Source: Linyphia triangularis (taxonomy: Eukaryota > Arthropoda > Arachnida > Araneae > Linyphiidae). Taken from it: a DNA stretch of 64,000 nt. Shown piece by piece: positions 33,844 to 45,680 of the stretch. Position numbers and translations under genes: made by a program. The notes beneath the pieces were generated by a model. The model searched no databases and was not told the DNA's origin. It was given only the letters and a program-made list of their open reading frames with translations. The stretch is from contig OZ021722.1 of the NCBI GenBank assembly GCA_963978545.1, forward strand, positions 106,826,442 to 106,890,441, read 5' to 3'. Every line of letters begins with the position of its first letter. Positions within the stretch are counted from its first letter, which is position 1.

Positions 33844-35326
33844 ATATGTATAATTTATGATTAGTACACGATTAATTTTTAATTATTAAATAATGTATAT
33901 CTAATTGTTAATGCATGTTTTATTTAATTTATTTTATTTAATGTGTAAATTATTTTAATTAATGTTTATTTACTTTTAAATTACCGTCTGAGCAATATTA
34001 ATACGTAATTAATGTCAAATTTTAAGTACATTTCCATAGCATTTTAGTTCAAGTACCTTCAAATTTATTTATTTATTTTTAATAAATTACCCCTTTTCTC
34101 CACGAACAAAGGGGATAATTTTTGGAAACTTTTTTTTATTTGGGGGGGGGGGGGGAGGAAGAGGGGGCATTTATCACTTGCAGGTAGGTAGAATTATTTG
34201 ATACAATCGTAAACCAATTTAGCGACCTGAGTACAAGGGTTTCATTTCGATGCAATTTTTTTTTTTATTTTCAAATTGCAGTTTTGAAGAAATTAAAAGC
34301 ATAAAACTGGATGGAAATGGCACTTCAACACACTGAATTTTACGCCTCCCTGTTTGTGATCTACCCCTCTATGAAAATAAACCAGTGGGCGCTCATGGAC
34401 AATATAATTGCATTACAAAAGACAATAATTATTAAAAACGTTTTGTTAATTATTTAATTATTAAATGCTTTTTAACACATTTTCCTAACCAAAAAAAGAA
34501 AGAGGATTTTACATTTTCTTGAATTGTACATAATAGTAAAAAAAAAAAAAAAAATTATTTAGCAATTAAACAAAAAAACTTTTTCAAATTAGTTATTTCG
34601 AGTACATATTTTTATCAAATTGCTGGATAGAATTTAATTATAGTTTTTTTTTTTTTTTTTTTTTTCGGTTTTTTAGCAATAATTTTTGGAAATATTACTC
34701 TTTTTTTGAAGAATAATCATTTGTTCAAGAAGGAAAGTAAACTTGAAAATACTTATTTTTTCTAAGATGGACTAAAAATGAAATGGATTACTTTAGCATT
34801 AAACCGAGTTATAATATTATTTATATTCAGAAAGGTGAATTATTCTCAACTAATTCATCACCCTTATGAACTGCGAATTTAGCGACAAAATATACAGCTC
34901 TATATAAAAAAGCATTCCATAATTTTTAGCACAAAAATCCAAACTACATCAGGAATAGTACCTGCGGGCTTTTTTGGGGGGGTGGGGGGTGGGGGGGGGG
35001 GAGTTCTAATCTAGTTTATTCAAATCTAGGGTGTTATTCCTATCTTAAGGAAGGACAAGATGTACACTTGATCTTCGAAACAAGAGAAACGTCACTGTCA
35101 ACATGAGATTTCGAAAAAACATCCCCATTTCGTTTTCTCACCTTTAAAGGTTAGGATCCTAATTTGTGATCTACTTATCCAATTTGAAATATTTTTAAAG
35201 GTATTTTGTCTAATCTAGTTGATCTGAAACACAATTTCTTTCTGATGTTTAATGAATAAAGTGGTGAAATCGAGAATAGACGCGAAAGGGCGAGCACAAC
35301 TTGCAACAGTCTGAACCTGGTTGTAC

Positions 35327-35660
35327 CATCGATATAGATAAACAACTGGATAGACTGCTTAACACTGGGAAAATGAAGCCGTTGCCAGATGCAATTGGTG
35401 GGATAAAAAATACGGATTGCCGAGGATTGAAAATAAAAATTTGGGTTGTACACAGCAGAAATGTCAATAGTAGACCTTAATTAGTAATAATGTGCAAAGA
35501 AGTATATACTCTAACACTTTACAAGGTTTTTCGCATTCCATCCAACTATAAGAGTGAACTGTGATTGGTTAATCTTCCCACCAGCTTCGCAATCCCCGGC
35601 GCGTTTTTCTCTTTGCGTTGACAATGGAGCAGTCTATCCAGTTGTTTATCTATATCGATG
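35327..35660. mobile_element. Inverted-repeat DNA element with 8-bp target duplication (P- or hAT-like)
   Basis: Terminal repeats of about 30 bp beginning CATCGATATAGATAAACAAC, and a perfect 8-bp target duplication GGTTGTAC (35319-35326 and 35661-35668). The left palindrome arm has the empty site (CTGTACAACCAGG near 29616). CA-starting repeats of about 30 bp with an 8-bp duplication suit P elements; hAT is the alternative. Confidence 0.75.
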
Positions 35661-35720
35661 GGTTGTACTGGACAATGTCGTTCATAACTATTTGACCAAG
35701 GGAAATGTCAAGAATGGCAT

Positions 35721-36240
35721 GCATTATTAATATATAACATCATTTATGGAGCTCTACTTGACATTAATTAAAATAATTTTGTAAAATGCACCCCATTTTT
35801 CAGATGTTAAAATTTAGGTGTTCTGCATTATTAATATACAACATCATTTATGGAGCTCTACTTGACATTAATTAAAATAATTTTGTAAAATGCACCCCAT
35901 TTTTCAGATGTTAAAATTTAGGTGTTCTGCATTATTAATATACAACATCATTTATGGAGCTCTACTTGACATTAATTAAAATAATTTTGTAAAATGCACC
36001 CCATTTTTCAGATGTTAAAATTTAGGTGTTCTGCATTATTAATATACAACATCATTTATGGAGCTCTACTTGACATTAATTAAAATAATTTTGTAAAATG
36101 CACCCCATTTTTCAGATGTTAAAATTTAGGTGTTCTGCATTATTAATATACAACATCATTTATGGAGCTCTACTTGACATTAATTAAAATAATTTCGTAA
36201 AATGCAACCCATTTTTCGGATGTTAAAATTTAGGTGTTCT
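35721..36240 (+). repeat. 104-bp tandem array, exactly 5 units
   Basis: Unit starts at 35721, 35825, 35929, 36033 and 36137, each 104 bp. Units 2-4 are essentially identical; unit 1 differs near its start and unit 5 by a few bases. The unit contains CTCTACTTGACATTAATT and GATGTTAAAATTTAGGTG. The left palindrome arm has a single, diverged copy near 28.6 kb. Confidence 0.95.
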
Positions 36241-36977
36241 GCAATTTTGTATAAAACTTTCAATTCACATGATGTACAATACATACTTTATGTAAATGAC
36301 ATTTAATGTGCATATCATGAATTTCGAGAATTTATTTGGCGTACTACAAATATATCACCTTCTGTAACACATCAAAATTATCCAATGTCAGTGAAGATAT
36401 CAATGATAACTTTACCGTTCTTGCCAAAAAGGATATACTTACTCAAATTTAAAATTGCTGACCGTCAACTTAAGCTGCATTGTGATCAGCGTGTATTAAT
36501 ACTATTGACGATTTTAATTTTTTTTTTTTTTCCATTCAATATGTTTTGAAACATGATTCAACAGGTATTTTTTTAAAAAAGAGATGGCATCTCGGAAATT
36601 TGTCGCCCTGTCGCACTTCTAAAACATTTGACGGGGTGAGATAGTAAAGACATCTATGATTAAATTTGTGTTCGCAGTCCATCAATGTAAGCGCGGAAAT
36701 AAAACCCCGACACCCCTATTTCTAGAGTAAAAATGCCGTCAAACTCGGGTCGCAAAGATGCATTCCGTTAATTTTAATATTTTTTGTTTTACATTTTTTA
36801 AAAACACTTTTCGTTCAATTAGATTTTATTGTGGATCGACTTAAAAAAAGAAAAAAAAAAAAAAACTCGATAAAATTTCGAAAATTAGCCAACTGTTCTG
36901 CTTCCTAAATCTTTGGGGGGGGGGGGGGGGGGGAGGGGGAGAGACGCCCCCTACGACCCCCCGTTCGTGACATCCCT

Positions 36978-37149
36978 GGTTGGTTTGTGCGCTCAACGAC
37001 CTATTTTTATTCTCAATCACTGCTAAACAGGCCGAGATCTACAGCTTAACGTAGATTCTAAACCACAACGAATGCTCATACCTAACCCGGGATTCGAACC
37101 CGGCACCTTTGGCATACAAGGCCAGAGCGCGAACCACACAGCCATTAGT
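36978..37149 (-). mobile_element. SINE-B copy abutting the palindrome's right end
   Basis: Reverse orientation, with B-box complement GGATTCGAACCCGGCACC. Its tail begins at the outer end of the right palindrome arm (TCCCTG|GTTGG), so the insertion point coincides with that boundary. Confidence 0.7.
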
Positions 37150-37373
37150 TGGGTTCGTAGCATCGTTACAACAAGATTCTGAATGCTAAGGATGCTGATA
37201 TCTTTTTTGATCCGCATGGACTTTCAAACTGGAAATGGCGCACATTTGCGTCCTGAATGGGGGAAAACCCTTTCGGCCCCAATGGGCACATATTCATAAA
37301 TAAATGTTTTTAAGATTACATATTTATTACAGTATTCTATAAAAGTGGGACGAGTAGTCCCAGTCGACTATAT

Positions 37374-38076
37374 TGTTACGAATTTTTGTATATTTGTAAA
37401 TATTTCGTAGTGTTAATTTTGTAAATAGGAAAATGTATTTACATTTCGCATAAGGCAGTGCAATAGTTCGTTTGGTTTGTTTTCATGCATAAGTCTCTTG
37501 ATGCTTGCTAACGAGTTTTACAGAGATAACGCTGGGAAGCGAGTTTTACAAGGAGCAGAGCATTTAACATTATGGTAATGGCAATCTCGCCAAATCGGCG
37601 AGATAGAGCCCAGTTGGCGACGGTTTTGGCGACTAGTTTTTGTCGCCAAATTTCCATTTGGTGACATTTTCGGTCCCCATGTACATGTATAGGACTTTTC
37701 GACTACGACCTGGAAAGTTCTCCAAATATCTACCTCTAGAAGTTTCAAGAATGTTCGCCTCCCCTATATAAGACCGGCCGTGGGTGGAGTTGGTAGGTTA
37801 GGCAGTGAGTTGACTTGAATTACTGAGTTGAGATACTGAGTCTCAGTGAGCATTCTGAGCAGTATTGCATTGTCTTTCGTGGCGATTTGAGCAGTTGTGT
37901 TGTCAAGTTTTTAACTGCTGTTTTGTGCTCTATTGTTTTGAAAAGAGCTGTATTGAGTCTACTAGAACGAGAAGTTCTGGAGTTGTAAAGGAATCTGTGA
38001 AGAGTTATATTGGAATAAATTTCTGCAAGTTTTGATCGGCTTTGGCTTCAAGTCTTTCAAACCCATCCACGCAACA
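37374..38076 (+). mobile_element. Solo LTR, copy 2
   Basis: TGTTACGAATTTTTGTATA ... CACGCAACA, 703 bp. TATA-like TATATAAG at 37764-37771; AATAAA at 38013-38018. ATAT on both sides. Carries the paired TCGCCAA/TTGGCGA segment in U3. Confidence 0.83.
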
Positions 38077-38162
38077 ATATGATGGGATTATATTGTCCCA
38101 GGAAACGGAAAAGTGAAAAACTAAAAGAAGTATACGGTAAGTTGAAAGTATGTCAACATTAA

Positions 38163-38482
38163 CACATTCGTTGACGATCAAGCGCCAGCGCGGAATGTCA
38201 TGTAACTTCCAAGTTGTCTGTCCTGATCCGACTGCACCCGATCAGAGTTGCAGTTCATGCTGGAATTATCTAAAGTAACAAAATAATATTTGGCATGTCA
38301 TGTGTGGTATAAATGTGAGATACATCTTGTCTTCCTCCTTTCATAAGATTAGCTGGAAGCTTGCGTTTTAAAAACGAAGTTTCAGGTCATTTCAGCAAGA
38401 GCGGAAAATCCCATCGGGTGCAGGCTGATCAGGACAGGCTACCCGTGAGTTAGCCGATATTCCGTGATCGGCAGCGAATGTG
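38163..38482. mobile_element. TTAA-target element T4, copy 2 (uninterrupted)
   Basis: Ends CACATTCGTTGACGATCA and TGATCGGCAGCGAATGTG, flanked by TTAA (38159-38162 and 38483-38486). Contains the same internal GTCTGTCCTGATCCGACTGC block as copy 1. Confidence 0.78.
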
Positions 38483-38667
38483 TTAAATTAAATTACATTT
38501 CATAGTTAAATTTTAATCATGCAAAAGTCGGGTCGAAATTGTTAACTCCAAACTGGCAGTCAGATCAAATGACCAAAAAATATCTGCGACAATTAGTGTC
38601 TTGTCTACTTGTTTTTAAATCAAAGGTAGTAGAGTTCAATATTTGTTCTTAATCCTGATCTATTGGC

Positions 38668-38782
38668 TTGGTTGGTCTACAAGCTTTTTTACCTATTCTT
38701 GAGCACAGTAACAGCTAAGCAGACCGGGACCTAGCAGCACGCTGACTAATCTTGGATTCAAACCCAGCACCTTTGACAAGTT
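38668..38782 (-). mobile_element. SINE-B fragment
   Basis: Reverse-orientation copy truncated in the tRNA-like head; it keeps TTGGATTCAAACCCAGCACC as a decayed B-box and the GGTTGGTC tail. Confidence 0.5.
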
Positions 38783-38884
38783 GACAATGCATATAAAGGA
38801 TTTATAATAAAAAAATTGTTTTTATGAGTTAATTTTAATAACATCTAATATAAGGGTTTGAAATATGTGTATTAATAAATTGTG

Positions 38885-40211
38885 TTCCTTTTTTAAATCC
38901 TTTATATTGACTTTTGTATGCAGGGGGTTAATTGGAGCCCTAATTAGCCCACTTGTCGTCATTCAATCGAACTGAAACTTGGCAGATAAACTCATTATCG
39001 ATGACAATGCATTCTATCAATTGTTGATGGGGGGGGGGGGGATAAAAAAAAAAGAGTAGGTCCATAGCACGGAATCGATGAGTTTCTTCGTAATGGTCAA
39101 AAACTATGGAAATTCGATAAGAGTTCAAAATCACTTAAATAAGTTGTAATAGCACTTTAATGCATATAAAGGATTTGCATTAAAAACTTTGTTTTTATGG
39201 GTTAATTTTTTGGTCTAGGACCATAGACTTATTATTATCATTGACATGGAAGTTAGCTTTACAAGATGAACCTTATCGGGGATGCAATGAATGAAGTCCT
39301 AGACATAGACTTATTATTATCGATAGACTGCGCGTTCCCACTTCAATCATACAACGGGAATGAAACCAAAATGAATCACGTGAGTAGGGACTTTTTGGGA
39401 GCAGGGTTGCAGATTTGGCGGCTTTTTGTGAGCAGGGTTGCAGATTTGGCGGGTTTCTCCTCACTCAGGCGATAAAGGATAATAAGATTATTAGATAAAG
39501 GATTAATTTTACGACGTAGCCAAATTAAAAACCACGTGACTGATAGACGAATTTTGTGATTCATTTTGGTTTCATTCTCGTTGTATGATTGAAGTGGGAA
39601 CGCGCAGTCTATTGATAATAATAAGTCAATGTCTAGGACTTCATTCATTGCTTCCCCGATAAAGTTCATCTTGTAAAGCTAACTTCCATGTCAATCGATA
39701 AATGTAAATAGACCCATAAAAACAAAATCCTTAATATGCATAGGCAATTTTTATATTCATTAACAAAGTGTCGTTTCTGTTGCCTAATTTTAAATATTAA
39801 AAACATCTCTAATGCCAAAATATATAAACTACTTTTCAAAATTTATTCATTAAAAATGAATGTGAAGTTATGCACTCACATCCTAATATCTTTTATTTAT
39901 ACTGATTAAAATAATTTTATAATTTATTTATTAAAACAATTTTGGCAACAGGAAAGAGTTTCTTCAATGATCGGTTAAATGCTATTTCAGCGCTATTGGA
40001 TGACGCCAAGTTAGTTTATAGGTATTCCGAAAAAAAGCGACCTTTTATTGACAGTGGGAGCCACCAAAATTTGATAGAATGCATTGTCATCAATATCGAA
40101 TCTATCTGCCAAGTTTCAGCCCGATTGGATGACGGCAAGGGTGTTAAATAGGCCTCTGCATATTGCGTTCCCATCCACAAACATAATTGAAGTTAATATA
40201 AAGGATTTAAA
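38885..40211. repeat. Palindromic composite: H2 arm, foldback, inverted H2 arm
   Basis: Outer ends AAATCCTTTATATTGACTT and GAAGTTAATATAAAGGATTT are inverted. The centre is a tight foldback (39239-39379 against 39557-39696; landmarks GGAAGTTAGCTTTACAAGAT and TGCGCGTTCCCACTTCAATC). The loop holds a short direct repeat, GAGCAGGGTTGCAGATTTGG. Poly-G run at 39029-39040. Confidence 0.65.
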
Positions 40212-41061
40212 ATGAGGTCATCAGGTTCGATTGAAAACGTAGTGAAATGTTTCTTTTTTATAATTAAGGATGCATATAAAAAGTACCCACATTTGCATCC
40301 GGTGGTAAAAAAGAAAATCAATCAATGTTTATTATTTGCTTCAAATATTGTTTTCAGTGGTAACAATAGCATGGGTACAGCGAATTGTATGAAGAAATAA
40401 ATATACTTCATAGAACGGGATCTTAGACGCCTCTAATTAGGCATACAGTTAATGAGGAACTTTCACGTTTTTTGGTTTTATTTTTAAATAAAAGCAGAGA
40501 AAAAATCATGAAAAACAATACCATTCTTTCAAAAATTTGAGCTCGGATAGATAGTTAAAAAAATATTTAGTTTATCACTTTGCGATTTGGCGGGAGAAAA
40601 CCACTTTTACGTGAAACGTCAACGCGCGGATAATGAACCAGTCTAAAACCTGTTTTAGACGAGGAATGAGTACGGTTTCTCCTTCATTTTGCGACTTTAT
40701 CTCTGCGTAACCACATCACGGTTTTTTATGCGTTTTTGGTCACGTGACCTTTGCTTTGATTTCGGCTAATTTCAAACTCGATTCTTGATTAATTGAAAGC
40801 ATAAAGATAAAAAACAATTGCACTGCTCAAATATATTCGTTGGATAACACTAGAAAATACAAAAAACATTCATTTTCCTCACTTGTGCATGTTCCTCATT
40901 ATGGCACATGTACAAATACAGTAATAATGTACGTCCCCTTATAGTCACGATTAATGTGTACTGGTGGTTTCGAAAAGCTTCTAGAAAGGTAAAGAAATTT
41001 GTAGAACCGATCGAATTCCTTTCCTGGGATTTCCGGATTCCTTTTTTTTAGGAGCCCTCCA
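40212..41061. other. No recognised feature
   Basis: Intergenic, between the palindromic composite and a hAT MITE. The short open frame at 40212-40400 shows no domain. Confidence 0.45.
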
Positions 41062-41855
41062 CAGGGCCTGATTTAGAATTTTTTTTACTGTAGGCCCAAC
41101 ATTCAGAGAGGGGCCCCAATAGCAAGTATTTATTTCTTTACGTCACAATATTACCAGATCAAGCTACATTCGTTAAGAATAACTTTTTACAATTAAAACT
41201 CGTAATTTACTTTCACACGATTGTTTTGTTATAATTAGTATGATCTTGATTTGCTCGAAACTTTTGAATTTATCAAAACACCCTATGAACACTGATTTTA
41301 AAGCACACTTTCGTGTATTTTAAACTAACATTTTACCACAGAGGGTCCACAAATTATATAATAATAAAGATTACTTAATTTTATAACAATAATATTGTAA
41401 ATAATACAAAGTAACCTTTCCACTGTTTACACGATCTCACCAAAAAGGAGGGCCAAAAAAAGTCCACGGAAGAGCCTGCAAACCAACCAATCACAAAGAC
41501 TCTTTCATTTCATAATATAAGAAGTTGTATATGGTTGGTTGGTGAACATCTCTTTACAAGAGGCGAGAGAAGGAGAACAGCGGCGTAAAGCCCTTGTCAC
41601 CGTGTACATATGAAGAAGTTGTATATGATTGGCTGAACCGAAAAGATTTGCTTAATTAGGTTTTATTAGGTTAATCTATCTAACTTAACTCTCTGCGACT
41701 ATAAAAAATATGGAATTTACGGATGTGTAACTAAAATTTTTTTATTATTTTTGTTCAGTACTTCCCATAAAAAGACCATTATATTTAAAATTTTCAGAAA
41801 ACTTTCAAAATTTGGGGGCCCGGGCCTAGTGGGCCTAATGGTAAATCAGGCCCTG
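41062..41855. mobile_element. hAT-like element CAGGGCCTGATTTA, copy 1
   Basis: Ends CAGGGCCTGATTTA and TAAATCAGGCCCTG; flanks GCCCTCCA (41054-41061) and GCCCTGCA (41856-41863) are a 7/8 target duplication. 794 bp, non-coding. The interrupted sister copy is at 61635-63202. Confidence 0.82.
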
Positions 41856-42460
41856 GCCCTGCAATCTCATGAAATGTCCCCACTCACCCATGTAACGGCG
41901 TCTGGAAGAGCATTTTTATGGCTTTCGGATCAACTCTCCCATGAATGGAGGAGGGAAGTTTTACGGTTTCTTTACACGACACTTCCTTTCGTTTTACACT
42001 AGGTGCATTTTTTTTTAATAGGGCTTATAGTCGCGATAGTTTCCTCAGCTGGAAACTCTTTATCTTTAATTGCAACTTCTGGATAGCTCTTGTTTGATTA
42101 GTGACTTGAAGCCAGAGAAGGCTTAGTGAATATAGTAGAAACTCGCCCCGAAACTAGTTAGCGTCTTGTAGAAACCAAAGGAAACCTATTATAGATACGG
42201 GAACCTATACGGGAACCTATTATAGATTTTCCGCCAATTGGGCAGGAAATAAATACTATTGATAAAAATATCTTTTTTCGAAGATAATTATGTTTTTTTT
42301 TTTTTTTTTTTTTGCGATACATTTTTCCATTTGGCGATTTTTGGCTATATTTTGGCGATATTCTTGATTTTGAGACCTGGCGATTTTTGGTGATTTTTTA
42401 ATAGGCTGTTGGCGATTCCCGCTATCTGAGAGTTGGCAGCCCTGATTGTAGAGTATTAGA

Positions 42461-42644
42461 TGGTTGGCTGTTTTCTGGTTATCTGGCGCCGTCAGCAACA
42501 CGAGGGCTATAATGCGCCGAAACATTCGTCATTAGACAAGCCATCATACATTTACAAACACCCATGCCTAACACGGGACTCGGAACCCGCCACCTCGAGG
42601 TCTAGAAGCTAGCACGATAACTACTATACCGTTTGGTCGGCTTG
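42461..42644 (-). mobile_element. SINE-A copy 6
   Basis: Reverse orientation, full length. Target duplication GAGTATTARA (42451-42460 and 42645-42654). Confidence 0.83.
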
Positions 42645-43004
42645 GAGTATTAAATGTAGTGAAGTATCACAAGAATTCTATTCGTTTCTTTTGATTACTC
42701 GTCAGAAACCACTTATGATTGGCTGACAAGTCTAGAGGAGAGTTGGTGATTGCTAAGTCTTCTCCGGTATCAAGTCAATTGACAAGCATAAACTATACAG
42801 AAATTGATGTTTGAGATCAGTGCCAGGCTCGAGACCAGAGGGAGGGTTTTAAGGGTCAGAATCCCCCCCTTCTCCCCCCCCAGAATCCATAACATTCAGA
42901 TGTTTTGTTAGGAATAAATGAGAAACACTTAGCAATTTTAAATAATTTCAAAGGAATAGGTTTTTTATCTGCCGTAATTCAGACTGAGTTTTCCTGCAGT
43001 ATCG

Positions 43005-43177
43005 AGTCCCTCTGATAGCTGTGTGGTTAGAACTCTGAACTCGCATGCCACAGGTGCCGGGTTCGAATCCCGGGTTAGGCATGGTGTTCGTTGTGGTTCG
43101 GAATCCACGTTAAGTTGTGGGTTCCGGCCTGATTGGCATTCATAAAAATAGGTCGTTACAGCGTACATACCAACCAT
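43005..43177 (+). mobile_element. SINE-B full-length copy
   Basis: A-box-like GCTGTGTGGTTAGAACTC and B-box GGTTCGAATCC, then the GGCATGGTGTTC core and a tail ending CATACCAACCAT. Target duplication CCTRCAGTATCG (42993-43004 and 43178-43189). Confidence 0.82.
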
Positions 43178-43300
43178 CCTACAGTATCGCATTAAAGTAG
43201 CGATGAGGTCCAGGAACTTTGAAATAAATAATAGATTTGTAAATTTCATAAGATAAAAAAAAAATCATGCTGTTGTATATCAAGCAGCATAAATCTATAC

Positions 43301-43542
43301 TATACTAAACTTCAACTTAACTAGACATCACTTAGACGGTAGATCGTGACAGTGCTCATAGGTATTTAATCCATTTTGGCGGAGTGAAAGCATAATGCTC
43401 GCCAAACCACAATAACCCTGTAGAGAACAAAAGGCGTTTGGCGAGAATTATGTCTTCACTCCGCCAAAGTGGATTAAATACCTATGAGCACTGTCATGAT
43501 CTACCGTCTAAGTGATGTCTAGTTAAGTTGAAGTTTAGTATA
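43301..43542. mobile_element. Foldback MITE F1, copy 2
   Basis: Same arms as the copy at 4924 (TACTAAACTTCAACTTAACT ...), TA at both edges, spacer flipped relative to copy 1. Confidence 0.8.
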
Positions 43543-45404
43543 AAATCAGCCTGTTATTAGTGTTTGTCCGTTTATTTAAAAATATAAATCCCTCTTGAAT
43601 TTAAACAAATAGGGGAAATTTTGTGTTGATTTATAATCAAGATAACATGTGTAATACGGGATCTAGAAATATGGGTAATTGAAAGTAAAAACCCATCTTA
43701 GCATTTTGGCATTTGTAGGCGAAAGATTAAGGAGCTGTAAAAAAATTGATGACATGTGAAAAATATGGGATGAGAAAGTACACCATAGCAGTTCATTTTC
43801 AAAGAGAAATATCCGTAGAAGTAAACCTAATGCTTCATTAAGAACCCCCCCCCCCCTCTCCCATAGAAAATTTCTGGTTGTGCTTCTGATCAAACACAGA
43901 AAAGTGACTGATACAGTGTTTGAAAATACATACAAACTGATAAGATGACTGATTATTTAATTTGATTTCATGATCCTATGCTACTTAAAAAAAAAAACTT
44001 TGAATTTACCAATATTCCAGATACAATATAAGCAAAGCCGACCAAACGGTACAGTGATTAGCGTGCTAGCTTCTAGACCGCGAGGTTGCGGGTTCCGAGT
44101 CCCGTGTAAGGCATGGGCAGGGACGGAACTAGGTCACTTTTTACCCGGGGCAAGAATTCATTTTGGCGCCCCCACACAATAATTTTTTAGATTTGAAGCT
44201 AACTATATATACATTGAAAATTAACAAAGGTTTTTCCTTTGTAAAATTCTGTTTTGAAACAAACAATAAAAGAATTAATTAATTGAAATTTTAAATAAAT
44301 ATATTTGACAAGCCCTTATTAATGACCAGGGTTCATTCTGCTTGCATAAAGATTTGCATAAAGACAAAAAAAACAACTAATGAATCAATACAAATAATGT
44401 CAGTTACAATGAAATAAAAGAACATAGTTGAATGATATGTAACACTTTTTAACACAAAATCTGGTTAACCTGGTTTCAAAACGTCTTAGATCATAAACAA
44501 TTAAGCTGTTTTACATTTCAAAAAATATTTTCTTCTGTAAAATACTAATACAAAAATTTAAAAAGCTTCCGAATATTACCAGAACTCATTGAAAACAAAA
44601 GCAAATTAATTTAATGACTTGTCTACAAAAATCATTGAATAGTTGGTAAACACATAAATGTTAATTTTAGAACAATTAATTTAAACTTATTGAAACTCAT
44701 TTTAATAATAGAATGAATAATATATTACTTACTGGTGCTATGTGTGAGTTCTCCATTTTCTTGGAGAATTTAAAATTCTCACCAATGCAATGGACAAAAT
44801 TTGACGAACATGACATCTGTTTGGTGAAAAATAATGTCGTCAAAATGACACTATAACTCTGTGCAAATGCAATGGCACACGCCTAGAAATCCTTACAATT
44901 TGGCGGGTTTTGTGGTCTCAACTGGGAAAATCCGCGTGATATCTTTACTTACGCTTTGGGGAAGCTTGCCTTCTTATAGCCATAAGTTCTTTGACATTTC
45001 AAAAGTTGCGCCTTTTTCTCGTAGCATGGAGACTGGATTCTTTTTATTTTATTTATCACTTCCTGGAAAATACTTTCTTTTTCGTTATTTTTTATGAAAA
45101 ATAAGGCCTTGAGATCTATTTTTAGAATTCATGCCTTGATGTTTTATTATTTTTTCATTATTTAGGAATAGACCAGCATCCGCAGATTTGTACGCCAGGC
45201 TCAAACGCACACTCAAACAAAAGTGAAGTTAATATAAGGGATTTAAAAATATATAGTAAAATATATTGTTAAAAATATATAGTCACATATTTAGTCAGTG
45301 CATTTAAATTGAGATTTGGATAGGATGTAATTTACTGTTTTCGTTTTTATTTTTAAAAAATCGATATGTTTTGCGATAAATAGGAATTCTTGTGCTCAAT
45401 AGGA

Positions 45405-45680
45405 ATTCTTGTGTCAACTTTTTATCGCATAATTTTTTTGCATTTCTTCACGTTTCAGAACATTCTGAATCAAAAAAGTGTTCTAGAAAAAAAGTTTGTG
45501 GGTCCGTGTGTTGTCTGTGGTCAGCATTACTTTCAAACGGATTGACCTACTTTGGCCATTACACCTGGCGTTACGGTTTTTGTCAAAATCGTGCTTGCGC
45601 TGTCATTTTTACAGCCAAAATAATTGCTAAATTAAATGAAGGAAACAGTGGGAATTGAAAGTTGTTCAAAGTTCAACACC
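45405..45680 (+). repeat. Interspersed repeat R, copy c, inside the hAT element
   Basis: A short diverged copy nested within the 44118-46595 hAT element (TTTTTTGCATTTCTTCACG ... GAAAGTTGTTCAAAGTTC). Confidence 0.5.

Larger units (their letters stand above)
26822..36977. repeat. Quasi-palindrome of about 10 kb (inverted duplication)
   Basis: The left arm, about 26822-32752, matches the reverse complement of about 32955-36977. Anchor pairs: outer ends CAGGGACGTCGCGAACGGGG versus CGTTCGTGACATCCCTG; GTCGATCCACAATAAAATC (about 26928) versus its complement (about 36826); GATCACAATGCAGC (27432) versus its complement (36476); GTTGACAGTGACGTTTCTC (29853) versus its complement (35089); CTTTCCTTCTTGAACAAAT (30176) versus its complement (34724); AAAATTTGACATTAATTACG (32392) versus its complement (34011); GGCAAAAGGATGTCTA near 32690 versus its complement near 33005. 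The loop is about 32755-32955. The CAGGGA...TCCCTG ends look hAT-like, but no matching 8-bp target duplication is visible. The arms are diverged and hold different insertions. No intact gene inside. Confidence 0.8.

Noticed and set aside
26822..36977. Calling the whole palindrome one hAT transposon
   Set aside because: The ends look hAT-like, but the 8-bp flanks (AGTGTCGG and GTTGGTTT) do not match and no transposase is visible. Left as an unresolved palindrome.
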